A stretch of 64,000 nucleotides of DNA from Saprospiraceae bacterium (GTDB lineage: Bacteria > Bacteroidota > Bacteroidia > Chitinophagales > Saprospiraceae). The DNA lies in the NCBI GenBank assembly GCA_020627785.1, contig JAHDGF010000016.1, forward strand, positions 1-64,000. The letters run 5' to 3'. The notes below the pieces were generated by a model. That model was not told the DNA's origin. It ran no database searches and saw only the letters and a list, made by a program, of their open reading frames with translations. This document shows, in pieces, positions 27,692-37,250 of the stretch; within the stretch, counting starts at the first letter, position 1, and each line of letters begins with the position of its first letter. The position numbers were made by a program, and so were the translations under genes.

Positions 27692-29254
27692 CTACTCCAT
27701 CCACCACACCTTCACATCATTTGCGTCAGCACCCATATTGGAAACTTGAGCATTATAATTTTCGGCATTCAATGCAGACTCTGATGGTGGATATAAAAAT
27801 CGAAAGAATTCATTCTCCACCTTGGTTCTAGGAACAACATTTGTGCGCCGCAACAAACTAAATGCTTCCCAAGGTTGACGAAAAGCATCTACCCATCGCT
27901 GCGCATATATTTTTTCCAAGTTAACTTCCTCGCTATCTCCTAGATCTAAAACGTATTTAGGATGTGAAACCGTAGTGAATAATTCACCCACACTTAGAAT
28001 GTCTGGCTTATTTATCCATGCCTCTGAGTCAACCACTAAATTTTGCCAAAACTTTAAAGACTCAAGCATTCCATTTTGGTAAGCAGCGCTGGCAAGAAAA
28101 GGATCTTGAGAAACACCGATTCCTCGCATAAAAATTTCTGCACGTATAAATTGAACTTCAGCGGAGGTCATCAAAATTTCAGGAATGTCTAATTCATCTC
28201 GAACCAAATAAAAATTCACTGGAGCATAAATATTTCCATCTCCCTTGTCTTCGTAATTCACATCCCGACGATCTTTTTGATAAGGCTCGCCACCGGACTG
28301 TAGCGTTGTACTTGATGGAATTTGGGGAAAGGCGATCCACTCGTCATTATTATTGGGTTCAAAAAATATGCGCACTCTTGGATCAATAATGGCTTCATCA
28401 TCGTCAGTCATGAATTCCCAGATGGTTGATCCCATCCTTACTTTATTGTGTTCACGGAATGACCAGTTAACACCGAGGTTGGACCAATTTTGATCTCGAG
28501 GTGTCATGACAGCATCGCTACCTTCTACGATGGTGTTTGCCCCACTCACAATTAGATCTCCAATCCGAGGTTCCGCATATTCTGGATCTTTCTCATAAAT
28601 ACGTAAAAGATATCTCAATTGAAGTGAATTTGAAAATCGTATCCATTGATCTAAATTATCATTGAACAAAGATTCAAATGTTCCGAATCGCACATAATTC
28701 TCTCCATCAGCTGTCTGGCCTCCTCTGGATAATACTTCTGAAGCAAGCTGTAGATCAGTTAATAATTTTTTATAAATCGATTCTTGTGTATCATATGACG
28801 CTCGAAGAATAGGCTCATTTGCGTAAGCGAGACCAGCCTCACTGTAGGGAATATCCCCAAAAAGATCGGTGACTTGAAAAGTCTTATAAGCCATCACAAT
28901 ATCCAACTGAGCTTTCTGCTGATCATAAATTTCCGAATCAAAATTCCCATAAAGTGCATTGGCGTTTTTGAGAGCCTCGTAATAATTGGACCAAACATCT
29001 TCTGCACCTCCTGAAACATTCCCGAAAGTCTTAGCTGTCACAGCTGCCTGTTCCGTTACATCATACAGCACCTCATTATGTAAAAACAATTGTCGATTCC
29101 AACCCAATCGTAGGGAATTAATGATCCCATTAAAAATGGCTCCATCTGCAACTTGCGTAGGTGCTAATGGATTCTGATTGAAAGTTTCAAAATCCTTGTC
29201 GCAGGAGAACAAACTCAAAACCAAAATTCCAAGAATAATCCAAGGCTTCTTCAT
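27692..29254 (-). CDS. SusD/RagB-family nutrient-binding lipoprotein
   Basis: 520 residues with a lipoprotein signal (LSLFSC, Cys18), the usual size for the SusD-like_2 branch (NQNPLAPTQV near the start; an ALYGNF/AQLDIVMAYKTFQVTDLFGDIPYSEA helix-rich TPR core; YAQRWVDAFRQPWEAFSLLRRT near the end). It forms the lid of a SusC barrel and captures the ligand at the cell surface. It is the last gene after its SusC partner (3-nt gap) and the PNGase F-like gene, so the cargo is probably a glycan or glycopeptide released by that protein. Confidence 0.88.
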   Translation of the reverse strand: MKKPWIILGILVLSLFSCDKDFETFNQNPLAPTQVADGAIFNGIINSLRLGWNRQLFLHNEVLYDVTEQAAVTAKTFGNVSGGAEDVWSNYYEALKNANALYGNFDSEIYDQQKAQLDIVMAYKTFQVTDLFGDIPYSEAGLAYANEPILRASYDTQESIYKKLLTDLQLASEVLSRGGQTADGENYVRFGTFESLFNDNLDQWIRFSNSLQLRYLLRIYEKDPEYAEPRIGDLIVSGANTIVEGSDAVMTPRDQNWSNLGVNWSFREHNKVRMGSTIWEFMTDDDEAIIDPRVRIFFEPNNNDEWIAFPQIPSSTTLQSGGEPYQKDRRDVNYEDKGDGNIYAPVNFYLVRDELDIPEILMTSAEVQFIRAEIFMRGIGVSQDPFLASAAYQNGMLESLKFWQNLVVDSEAWINKPDILSVGELFTTVSHPKYVLDLGDSEEVNLEKIYAQRWVDAFRQPWEAFSLLRRTNVVPRTKVENEFFRFLYPPSESALNAENYNAQVSNMGADANDVKVWWME

Positions 29255-29257
29255 CTT

Positions 29258-32200
29258 CTAGAATTTAGCATTTAAACGTACACTGATAGAGCGCATACTC
29301 GGAAAGGATGCCCATTCTAATCCTTGTGCATTACCCGAACCACTATTCCCTTCTGGATTGATCTGATCAGGAATAGAAGAATAAAAATAAAATAGATCTC
29401 TTCCGATGAATGAAAGTTTTAAATCTTGAAAAGCATTAAAGCGCTTCCATTGATCAACTTTAAAATCGTAACTCAAAGCAAGCTCTCGCATTTTCACCCA
29501 AGAGTTATCAATCACTCCAGGTGTTGTTAATACTCTCCCCCATCCACCGGCATTAGGCAGATACTTATAATAATAATGCACGACTTGGTTGTTCTGTGTT
29601 CCATCTGAATAAACACCGGGCAAAATCACACCAATGTTTCTTTCTTCGCCATTGGGATCAACATAAGGTAACCCATTACCGTTCCGTTCATCCAAGGTCA
29701 ATGGACTCTGTCCCGTCTGTAATCCAATGACATACGAGCCAGCATAAATATCTCCACCGATTTTAGTATCAACCAGACTTGTCAATAGAAAGTTTTTATA
29801 CTTCGCTTCCAAGGTCCATCCGCCAGTCAAAAAAGGCGAGGCATTTCCGATCGGTACAATTCCATCGGTTATCTCATAATGCGTTCCTTCATCATTTAAT
29901 ATAGGCTGCCCGTTTTCATGATAGACATAATCATAGCCATAAATGGTTCCATATTGCTCTCCTTCTCTTACCATTATCTTAGGACCAAAGTCACCCCAGA
30001 TCTCTCCTATTTCTAAAAATTCAGCACCATCGCCTAAGCTTCGAACAAAGTTTTTATTATGAGACAAATTTAAACCAGTATTCACAAATCCATCCGCCCA
30101 ATAATAGAGATAAGCATTCAAGGATAGTTCGTAGCCAAAATTCTCAAGCGTCCCATTGTTTATTCTAATCTCTGAAGTTCCTGACGATACAGGCGTAGGT
30201 GATTCCAATATTTGATTAAAAGACTCAATATAGTAGTACGTAAAATCCAAACTTAATTTATCATCAAAGGCTCCAAGGTTTAATCCGAACTCATAAGAAT
30301 TGGCTTCTTGCGGTCGAAGATTACTCGGCGGTTTTACCAATGGAAGACTCGCTGTTTGCTGTCCATTGAAGGTTCCTGTATCATAAACGAAGTCGAGTAA
30401 AAAAGGATCGGTATCCGATGCCGCTTTCGCAAATGCGGCACGTACTTTTAGAAAACTTAGCCAAGAAGGTAGTGTGAGTGATTCTGATAAAATATAACTC
30501 ATTGATACTGAAGGATAGAAATAAGAATTATTATCCAAAGGCAAGGATGAAGACCAATCATTTCTACCGGCGATTTCCAAAAAGAGCGTCTTCTTGTAAT
30601 CTAGGTTTAAAAATGAATACAGGGAGTTGATTCTCTTTCGATACCTGATTTCTTCGGGCAAGGGTAATTGTTCGGTACTTGAACCCACAAAATTATTAAA
30701 AGCAAATAACCACGGATTCTGCCATTCTGCATTACTGGCTTTAATACCATATTGGTCTCGGTCCCATCGATTCCCACCAAAAGATAAAGATGCATTCAAG
30801 TCAGGTGAGAAGATGCCATCCTTATAAGCTGTGATTAAAAACTCACTATTAGTTACGGTGTTCCGATCAATTTCATTTCCATAAACCCCACCATTCACTC
30901 CGGAATTATCGTGTGGATTAAATCGAGTTTCAAATTCATTGAAATTTAAATCCGTTCCAATTTTGGCGCTGGCGGTTAACCATTCTGTAGGATCATAAGC
31001 TAGACCAATGGAAGCGATCATTTTATTTCGGCTCAAGAAGGTATTTTGATTGTAGGTATTCCACCAGAGATTAGCTGGAGTAAAAGTGAACGGATAATTA
31101 CCGTCATAGGTATTTCGTGTACCGTCAGGATTTATATTCAATTCCTCTTCCAAGCCTTTGTATGATCTAGGCCAGCTGTACAATATCCCTTTACCAAAGG
31201 AGGCATTATTATCATCCCCAAGAGAGGGACTATTTTGTCTTTGAAAGTTTATGTAGCTAGCAGAGATGGTTGATTTAAGTTTAGAGCTAATGTTTAGCTC
31301 ACCACCTAAGTTGACAGTGTATTGTTTGAAAAATGAATTAGGAACTACGGCATCATGATCTTGATAACTGACGGAAGTACGGACCGTTCCAAAATCCCCT
31401 CCTCTACTAAAATTAATATTATGCGTTGTTGTCTGTCCAGCATTAAAGAACTGTTTTAGATTATCAGGCTGCGGTGAATATTCTCTCAGCTCACCATCCC
31501 ACCATCTAACCTGTTGACCTTCCATACGAGGTCCCCAACTTACGCCAGTAGAATAAAATCCAAACTGCTCTGTGGTAGGTCGACCAAAAGGACCATTACT
31601 TGTGTGGACATTGGTCGGGTAAACATTTTCGCCAGCAGCGTTCTGTGCGAAGGTCGGCTCTAGCAAACTTATAGGACCACCGGCACCATACTCATTCTGC
31701 ACTTCTCGAAAACGGAACGGTTGAATGTGCTTATATGAAACGGTGTACTCCAAGCCTAGTCCTTTACGGACCTGGCCTTTGTGTGTCGTAATAACAATGA
31801 CACCATTGGCTCCACGCATTCCATATTTTGCGGAAGCCGTTGGACCTTTCAATATATCTACGGAAGCAATGTCTTCAGGATTTATATTATTTATCGCAGA
31901 CCCCCAATCCGTCCCGCGACCAACCTGAGTAAGTCCTGGAGGATTTTCTATGGGTACACCATCAAGGATAATTAAGGGTTGATTATTTCCAGTAATGTTA
32001 TTGTTACCACGGATGGTAATTCTGGAAGTTCCCCCATCAACGCCATTGGCATTGTTGATATTAACACCAGCTGCTCTACCTGATAATGAATTGATGATAT
32101 TGGGCGCATTGGAGATGGCGATGCTTTCTCCTTTAAAACTATCGGTAGAATAACCAAGTCCTCTTTTTTGACGCTTAACACCGGGTCCTGTAATCACTAC

Positions 32201-32500
32201 CTTATCCAACTGCACCCCATCAGAAAACATGGTAACAACAACTTCCTGTCCAGCTTTAACAGTCTTAAGGATGCTTCTATACCCTAGGTAATTAAATTGC
32301 AACCGATCTCCGTCTTCTACTTCAATTTCATAAAACCCGTCTATATCTGTGGTTGTGCCTTGTTGGTTCCTTTCATTAATAATGGAAACTCCAATCAATC
32401 CTTCTCCTGAATTTCCATCTTGAACCATGCCCGTTGTCTTCCCTTGAGAAAAGATGGCCAAGGAAAGGGTCAAAAAGAAGACCGTACAAATTAAACGCAT
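29258..32500 (-). CDS. SusC/RagA-family TonB-linked outer-membrane transporter
   Basis: 1080 residues: signal peptide to LAIFSQG, carboxypeptidase-D-like domain (about 22-95), the plug with the SusC signature region (NPEDIASVDILKGPTASAKY, RGANGVIVITT), and a large barrel ending in SMRSISVRLNAKF. It pairs with the SusD downstream. The start is 19 nt after the PNGase F-like gene, so all three form one operon. No STN or extra signalling domain is present, so control by a FecI/FecR pair is not expected. Confidence 0.9.
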   Translation of the reverse strand: MRLICTVFFLTLSLAIFSQGKTTGMVQDGNSGEGLIGVSIINERNQQGTTTDIDGFYEIEVEDGDRLQFNYLGYRSILKTVKAGQEVVVTMFSDGVQLDKVVITGPGVKRQKRGLGYSTDSFKGESIAISNAPNIINSLSGRAAGVNINNANGVDGGTSRITIRGNNNITGNNQPLIILDGVPIENPPGLTQVGRGTDWGSAINNINPEDIASVDILKGPTASAKYGMRGANGVIVITTHKGQVRKGLGLEYTVSYKHIQPFRFREVQNEYGAGGPISLLEPTFAQNAAGENVYPTNVHTSNGPFGRPTTEQFGFYSTGVSWGPRMEGQQVRWWDGELREYSPQPDNLKQFFNAGQTTTHNINFSRGGDFGTVRTSVSYQDHDAVVPNSFFKQYTVNLGGELNISSKLKSTISASYINFQRQNSPSLGDDNNASFGKGILYSWPRSYKGLEEELNINPDGTRNTYDGNYPFTFTPANLWWNTYNQNTFLSRNKMIASIGLAYDPTEWLTASAKIGTDLNFNEFETRFNPHDNSGVNGGVYGNEIDRNTVTNSEFLITAYKDGIFSPDLNASLSFGGNRWDRDQYGIKASNAEWQNPWLFAFNNFVGSSTEQLPLPEEIRYRKRINSLYSFLNLDYKKTLFLEIAGRNDWSSSLPLDNNSYFYPSVSMSYILSESLTLPSWLSFLKVRAAFAKAASDTDPFLLDFVYDTGTFNGQQTASLPLVKPPSNLRPQEANSYEFGLNLGAFDDKLSLDFTYYYIESFNQILESPTPVSSGTSEIRINNGTLENFGYELSLNAYLYYWADGFVNTGLNLSHNKNFVRSLGDGAEFLEIGEIWGDFGPKIMVREGEQYGTIYGYDYVYHENGQPILNDEGTHYEITDGIVPIGNASPFLTGGWTLEAKYKNFLLTSLVDTKIGGDIYAGSYVIGLQTGQSPLTLDERNGNGLPYVDPNGEERNIGVILPGVYSDGTQNNQVVHYYYKYLPNAGGWGRVLTTPGVIDNSWVKMRELALSYDFKVDQWKRFNAFQDLKLSFIGRDLFYFYSSIPDQINPEGNSGSGNAQGLEWASFPSMRSISVRLNAKF

Positions 32501-32519
32501 AGTATGCTCCCGTTAATTA

Positions 32520-35015
32520 TTATTTTACAATCACTATCCGCTGCACACCGGCAGCACCTTCCTTGTTATCAATTCTTATAAAATACATTCCAGCTTGGTC
32601 TAACACTAAGTTTTGCTGGAGTGATTGAAGATTGATCGTTTCAAGAATCTGACCTTGTGCATTTAAAACCTTCAAGGTAGAGCCTATCAATGACTCGTCT
32701 AATTCTACTTGGAAGTTCCCAGAAGAAGGATTAGGCTTGATCGAAAAGTTAGAACTTAGATCAAGTTCTGGTACTGCTACAGTAATTAAGTACTCAACGA
32801 TAAGATTATCACCAGGTGTTTCATCCAATGCAAAATCAACTTCACCAACGATGGGATTAAGGCCATCCATGATTTCAGTATTTACGTTGAACTCCATAAA
32901 GGCTGATGCACCAGGCTGCAAGTCACCGGCTAAATCTTGAGTAGCTAATAATTCGCCATTGAGATAAATTTTTCCAACGACGCCTTGGGCTGTGACGGAA
33001 CCATTGTTGGTAACCTCTAAAGTAACCATGGATAAATCGAAATCGGTGCTCGGTGACAAAAGTATGGAGGTCGCCTCAATGTTGCTATAATCCATAAAGC
33101 GTTCGGAACTTTGTTCCACAAGATATCCATGAATTCTATAATGCGGCTCTGTATGGCCACTACTATTGTATCCGGTATTTAATAGATTGGTGTAGTCTGC
33201 TAAGGCGTAGTCAATAACTCCAGTTGAGCCAGGAGTCAGTGCATTCGTGGTTATAAATACAGCAGGTTGAACTTCTTGTCCTGGACACCATCCCGCTCTA
33301 GGGAATAGCCAATTTCCAGCCTGATCATCACAACCATTGCTGGCACAGTCATCTTTCCAAAGTCTATGTGGATAAGTTTCCGCACCGGCCTCAAGCGAAT
33401 GCGTTACATCGTAAAATTCTGCCGCATTAAAAGTGTTTCCTTGGCCATGTCCAGTAATCTGCATTCTTACATGTGAAGCTTCTGTATTGCTCGCTACATC
33501 AATATTGTACGGTGATAAATCGTGATCTATTCCTGGATCTCCATATACTTGATAATCGGTTTGCCACAGTGGGGTTGTCTTATAATATGGAAAAGGATCG
33601 TTCCCTTCAATGAGTTCTAATTCGATGGTAGTAAGCCAGCCGGAAGGTCCCCATACTTGAATGAATGATTGAAAATCTATGGACCCAGTTAAAAGTGATT
33701 TAAAATCTGTGATGTCAATCGTCCATGGCCCACAAGCAATACCATATGGTGTAATGTATCTTGCGATTTCAAAAGTCCCTTCTTCTGTCGTAGCGATTAC
33801 TTTTGCCGGTTGATCCCACGGGTCGCAACCAGACGATGGACACTCTACAGAGATATGCATCATTAACTGTGAATATTTAGAAAGGTCGCCGGGTAAGACA
33901 ACGGACGTAAATTGATTTTGTCCTGAAGATCCGAAGTTATGCTGCTCTGAGTTGAACAAAACAATGCGATTCCCAGGTCTATTATCTAGCGAAATATTAC
34001 TGATATTATTGAATGCATTCCCATCATCTGCAAAAGAAAGCTCAACTTCAATTTCTGGGGCTTCATTTAAGGTAAGATCGATCGGAGTATCTAAATTAAT
34101 GGTGACTAGTTCTCCAGGTGCAATGGTCTGAGAAATACTCTCAGTAAATAAAACCTCTCCATCAACGCTCACCGTTAAATCAAAATCACTGACTTCCATT
34201 GTACCCACATTTTGTACACCTGCAGAAATTTTTACTGGTCGAGTCTTCATATTTACCCGATCAAAACCGTCGATAGATTTCAAAGCCAAATCAAAGTCTG
34301 GCAGTTTATAACCTTCTACCCAATTCCCATCATCTATCCCGATTCCAGTAGCAGAGCAATTTTCATCCACAAGATTGGTTGCAATTGTTCCAGCTCCTTC
34401 ATTCATAGGCAGGTAAAGTGTGAGTCCATCCTCCGCCCCTGTCAAATCTACGGCAGCATTGTCTGCAATCTGGGTCTGAGTTCTAGCTACTTCCCATAAT
34501 CTTACTTCATCAATAATCCCATCAAAGAATCGGCCATCAAAGCCTGAAGCCGAAATTTTTAGGTCACTAGTATTTGGTGACGGATCTCCATCAAAGGTTG
34601 AAGAAGCAACAGGCTGACCATCTATGTATAATTGCACCGTCTTATCCTTTACTGTTGCTGCAACATGATGCCATTGCTGAGTATTCATTAGACTACTTGT
34701 AAAAGTTTCATGCCATGCATTATCAACGGCAATTACCAGTGAAAGAGATCCATCGGCACCGCATCTGAATGCATAACCTCGATCCGGCCCTTGATTATCT
34801 TTTCCGATAATCGTCCCGCGCCAGATTTCATTCGTCCAGCTATTAGCGAATATCCATGCCTCGAAAGTAAATTCATCGGTGATGTTTTGACTTTCCTTAT
34901 GAGCTATCGATAGAAATTCAGAATTACCATCGAGTTGAATGGCGGTATTTTGTGCGCTCAAGGCAAATGGAGCTAACAATAATAGACTAAAAATCGAAGA
35001 AATGAAGTATTTCAT
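32520..35015 (-). CDS. Secreted PNGase F-like protein with LamG and type IX sorting domains
   Basis: 831 residues: signal peptide (to ALSAQ), LamG/concanavalin-like domain (about 25-205), linker with a CARDB-like module (about 240-345), PNGase F-like region (about 350-640), second CARDB-like module (about 655-745) and type IX sorting domain (about 756-831, IKPNPSSGNFQV). Against PNGase F recalled from memory, ECPSSGCDPWD, ITDFKSLLTG and RAGWCPGQ match ECPNKTCDEWD, VTDFKSLLSG and RAGWCPGM. Asp401 aligns with catalytic Asp60 and Glu533 with Glu206, but the Glu118 position appears to be Gln453. It would cleave N-glycans from asparagine at the cell surface, feeding the SusC/D pair. Activity is uncertain because of the Gln. 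Confidence 0.83.
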   Translation of the reverse strand: MKYFISSIFSLLLLAPFALSAQNTAIQLDGNSEFLSIAHKESQNITDEFTFEAWIFANSWTNEIWRGTIIGKDNQGPDRGYAFRCGADGSLSLVIAVDNAWHETFTSSLMNTQQWHHVAATVKDKTVQLYIDGQPVASSTFDGDPSPNTSDLKISASGFDGRFFDGIIDEVRLWEVARTQTQIADNAAVDLTGAEDGLTLYLPMNEGAGTIATNLVDENCSATGIGIDDGNWVEGYKLPDFDLALKSIDGFDRVNMKTRPVKISAGVQNVGTMEVSDFDLTVSVDGEVLFTESISQTIAPGELVTINLDTPIDLTLNEAPEIEVELSFADDGNAFNNISNISLDNRPGNRIVLFNSEQHNFGSSGQNQFTSVVLPGDLSKYSQLMMHISVECPSSGCDPWDQPAKVIATTEEGTFEIARYITPYGIACGPWTIDITDFKSLLTGSIDFQSFIQVWGPSGWLTTIELELIEGNDPFPYYKTTPLWQTDYQVYGDPGIDHDLSPYNIDVASNTEASHVRMQITGHGQGNTFNAAEFYDVTHSLEAGAETYPHRLWKDDCASNGCDDQAGNWLFPRAGWCPGQEVQPAVFITTNALTPGSTGVIDYALADYTNLLNTGYNSSGHTEPHYRIHGYLVEQSSERFMDYSNIEATSILLSPSTDFDLSMVTLEVTNNGSVTAQGVVGKIYLNGELLATQDLAGDLQPGASAFMEFNVNTEIMDGLNPIVGEVDFALDETPGDNLIVEYLITVAVPELDLSSNFSIKPNPSSGNFQVELDESLIGSTLKVLNAQGQILETINLQSLQQNLVLDQAGMYFIRIDNKEGAAGVQRIVIVK

Positions 35016-35111
35016 ACTGCTTTGGTTTGTTAGCGTTAATTTAAGCTATTATTCAGTTCTTAACTGTATGAAATTGAATATTTAGTTCGAGGAAATACTG
35101 CGAGAAATTCT

Positions 35112-35416
35112 TCAAGACTCATCTTTGCGGGGAGTGCCCATCAACGCATTAGGTTTTAGGTAAACAAAGTCATTTTTAAAATCTAGAATAAGATTGTTCC
35201 CCCTGTATCAAAGTATAGATTTAAGATATCTGTATTATCCAGAACTGACTTAAAGTAAATGTTGTTTCCTGCGGAGATCGTAAATGATAAGGTGTCTGAA
35301 GAGCTAGCAACAATATTTTCCGATGAAAGAGTCTTAGGGTTAATTTTTGTATTTCTATTGGAATTACAAGCAAATATCAAATTAAGAATTAGGACAGTGG
35401 TGATAATTTTATTCAT
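35112..35416 (-). pseudogene. Retropepsin-like lipoprotein, frameshifted and truncated
   Basis: Starts with a lipoprotein signal (LNLIFAC, Cys17) and reaches NNIYFKSVLDNTDILNLYFDTGG, which looks like the first strand and the Asp-Thr-Gly active-site triad of retropepsin-like aspartic proteases. As written it stops at 35183 after 77 codons. Reading the five-G run (C at 35199-35203) as six gives DTGGNNLILDFKNDFVYLKPN and extends to 35112. Even so only the first half of the domain is present. A further one-base change in the CCCC before that stop would add about 20 residues. Start overlaps the alpha/beta hydrolase stop by 4 nt. Confidence 0.5.
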
Positions 35417-36309
35417 CTTTTAGCTTCACCCAAGATCTTCAATATTTCATTCAAGGCGTTCTTTGATTCTTTCATTATGGGAAGTAAAGGCCAGATGTGC
35501 GGCATATTTTCAGCTTCAAATATTTTTGATTCTACCTTATCATCTTTCAGTTTCTTGATAAATAATTTTTGGTCTGGGTAGGTTATGTCATCTGTTGCTA
35601 AAAATAAATGGGTCAGCGGAAAATCTTTAAAGGAACCATTGATTGGGGATATCAGGGGATGATTTAAATCACCATTGATTGCACACATTTTTTTTGCACT
35701 AAGCAGTCCGACTTTAGAAAGCATTGGATCGATTGCATCGACTGCATCAATGTCAGGATTGGTCATGCTGGCATCCATGACTGGAGAAATGAGAATGAGC
35801 TGCTCAGGTAAAGGTTGTTTGTTTTTTAATAAACGCTGAACCAAGGTAATTATCAAACTACCACCAACGGAGTCTCCAATTAAAACCACACGTTTTGACG
35901 GGTATTTCTGAATCGCAGCTTGATAGACTTGATCTATCTGATCTGAAATGAATTCGATGTTGTGCTCTGGGGCTTTGGGGTAATCACACAGCCACAAAGA
36001 ATGGTCGGTAAACTTGAGCATTTCTTTTATTGCATTCCAATGAAGCCGAGTAGGACCAGAAATATATGCCCCACCATGGACGTAAATTAAGAGCTTGTCA
36101 GAATTGGAGTTTTGTTTGAACTCCGTAATCTTTGTTTGTGAAACATCAAAGGAATTGAGCCCTTGCTTAATAAAGAAACGACTCTTCACTTCATGCAGAT
36201 CACCTTTCCTTAGCTTTAGGTAGTCAATGGGATCTTTACTAAAGAGTTTTTTAATCCCGTTGACGTTTAAAATAAATTTGACGACTTGGTAAGTAAAATT
36301 AGATTTCAT
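35413..36309 (-). CDS. Alpha/beta hydrolase, hormone-sensitive-lipase type
   Basis: 298 residues. HGGAY (78-82) is the oxyanion-hole motif and GDSVGG (145-150) holds the nucleophile Ser147. ATDDITYPD and MPHIWPL near the end supply the likely Asp and His. These are the marks of the HSL/acetyl-esterase family (alpha/beta hydrolase fold-3). No signal peptide, so probably a cytoplasmic carboxylesterase for short acyl or xenobiotic esters. It is translationally coupled to the broken lipoprotein that follows. Confidence 0.83.
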   Translation of the reverse strand: MKSNFTYQVVKFILNVNGIKKLFSKDPIDYLKLRKGDLHEVKSRFFIKQGLNSFDVSQTKITEFKQNSNSDKLLIYVHGGAYISGPTRLHWNAIKEMLKFTDHSLWLCDYPKAPEHNIEFISDQIDQVYQAAIQKYPSKRVVLIGDSVGGSLIITLVQRLLKNKQPLPEQLILISPVMDASMTNPDIDAVDAIDPMLSKVGLLSAKKMCAINGDLNHPLISPINGSFKDFPLTHLFLATDDITYPDQKLFIKKLKDDKVESKIFEAENMPHIWPLLPIMKESKNALNEILKILGEAKR

Positions 36310-36391
36310 GCTAGCATTATTTTTAGCTAACCTAGATTAATTTCAGGTCAACTACATTTGCGCTAAGCGTAAAGTAACTACTTATATCAAA

Positions 36392-37078
36392 TTAAAGGTA
36401 AAGGTAGATGGATAAGAAATGGGTTAAACTTCCGCCAAGCACAAAAAAGTGAAAAATGGCATGGTTGAACTTAATTTTCTCAATGCTAAAAAATACAGCG
36501 CCGATTGAATACAGAATTCCTCCTGTAAAGAGCAAGACCAAGGCTGGCGTAGGAAGTGCGGCAGTCAAAGGACTGATGACGAAGAGAATCATCCACCCCA
36601 TCAATATGTACATCAGAGTAGATATTTTTTTGTATCTGCCTGTGAAAAATAATTTTAAAATTACTCCTATGAAAGCCACAGACCAAACTATGCCAAAAAT
36701 CGACCAACCCAAGGCTCCATTCAGAGAGATCAAGGTGAAGGGCGTATAGCTTCCTGCAATCATTAAAAATATGGCCGCATGATCAAAAATATTGAATCGC
36801 CTTCTCCAACGAAGATTCTGTGTACTATGATATAAAGTGGAGGCACCAAATAAGGTGATCAACCCGAAACTATAAATAAGGTAACTGATTAAATGTTTGG
36901 GATCATCAATGTGAAAGGACTTTATCAAAAGGAGGATGGCACCAACAATGCTGGCAATAAAACCAATACCATGTGAAATAATATTGATTTGCTCTTCTCG
37001 CTTTGAATAATAATGTACCAACTGTTCTTTACTTTTTTTGGCTTTCTCTTCTATAAATTCTAGTGGAGTTTCTAACAT
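36392..37078 (-). CDS. Hemolysin III/TrhA-family membrane protein
   Basis: 228 residues with seven membrane helices. Family motifs are present: NIISHGIGFIASIVG in helix 1, ASTLYHST (with the conserved S-xxx-H) after helix 2, FDHAAIFLMIAGSYTP in helix 3, and NHAIFHFFVLGGSLTHF at the end. The three histidines and the aspartate form the metal site of the PAQR-like superfamily. Named hemolysin III from a Bacillus protein, but physiological roles in membrane fluidity or lipid homeostasis are more likely. Monocistronic. Confidence 0.88.
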   Translation of the reverse strand: MLETPLEFIEEKAKKSKEQLVHYYSKREEQINIISHGIGFIASIVGAILLLIKSFHIDDPKHLISYLIYSFGLITLFGASTLYHSTQNLRWRRRFNIFDHAAIFLMIAGSYTPFTLISLNGALGWSIFGIVWSVAFIGVILKLFFTGRYKKISTLMYILMGWMILFVISPLTAALPTPALVLLFTGGILYSIGAVFFSIEKIKFNHAIFHFFVLGGSLTHFLSIYLYL

Positions 37079-37199
37079 TTCTCTTTAGCTCTTTACCTTC
37101 CTTCAAATTGTTAGAATTGAAATCTGGCGGGTGTTGATAATAGTACGAACAGGAATCTATTTTGTTTTATTCATGAACGCTTATTTTGAAAATTCATAC

Positions 37200-37221
37200 A
37201 TATGGTAAAATTTTACCATAT
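37200..37221. repeat. 22-bp perfect palindrome
   Basis: Perfect palindrome made of ATATGGTAAAA followed by its reverse complement, in the gap between the DUF6090-like gene (stop 37251) and the hemolysin III gene (start 37078), both on the minus strand. It could fold as a short terminator stem after the upstream gene or be an operator. No second copy was seen. Confidence 0.4.
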
Positions 37222-37250
37222 ACAAGTCTCTGATAACCAATTATCAATTA

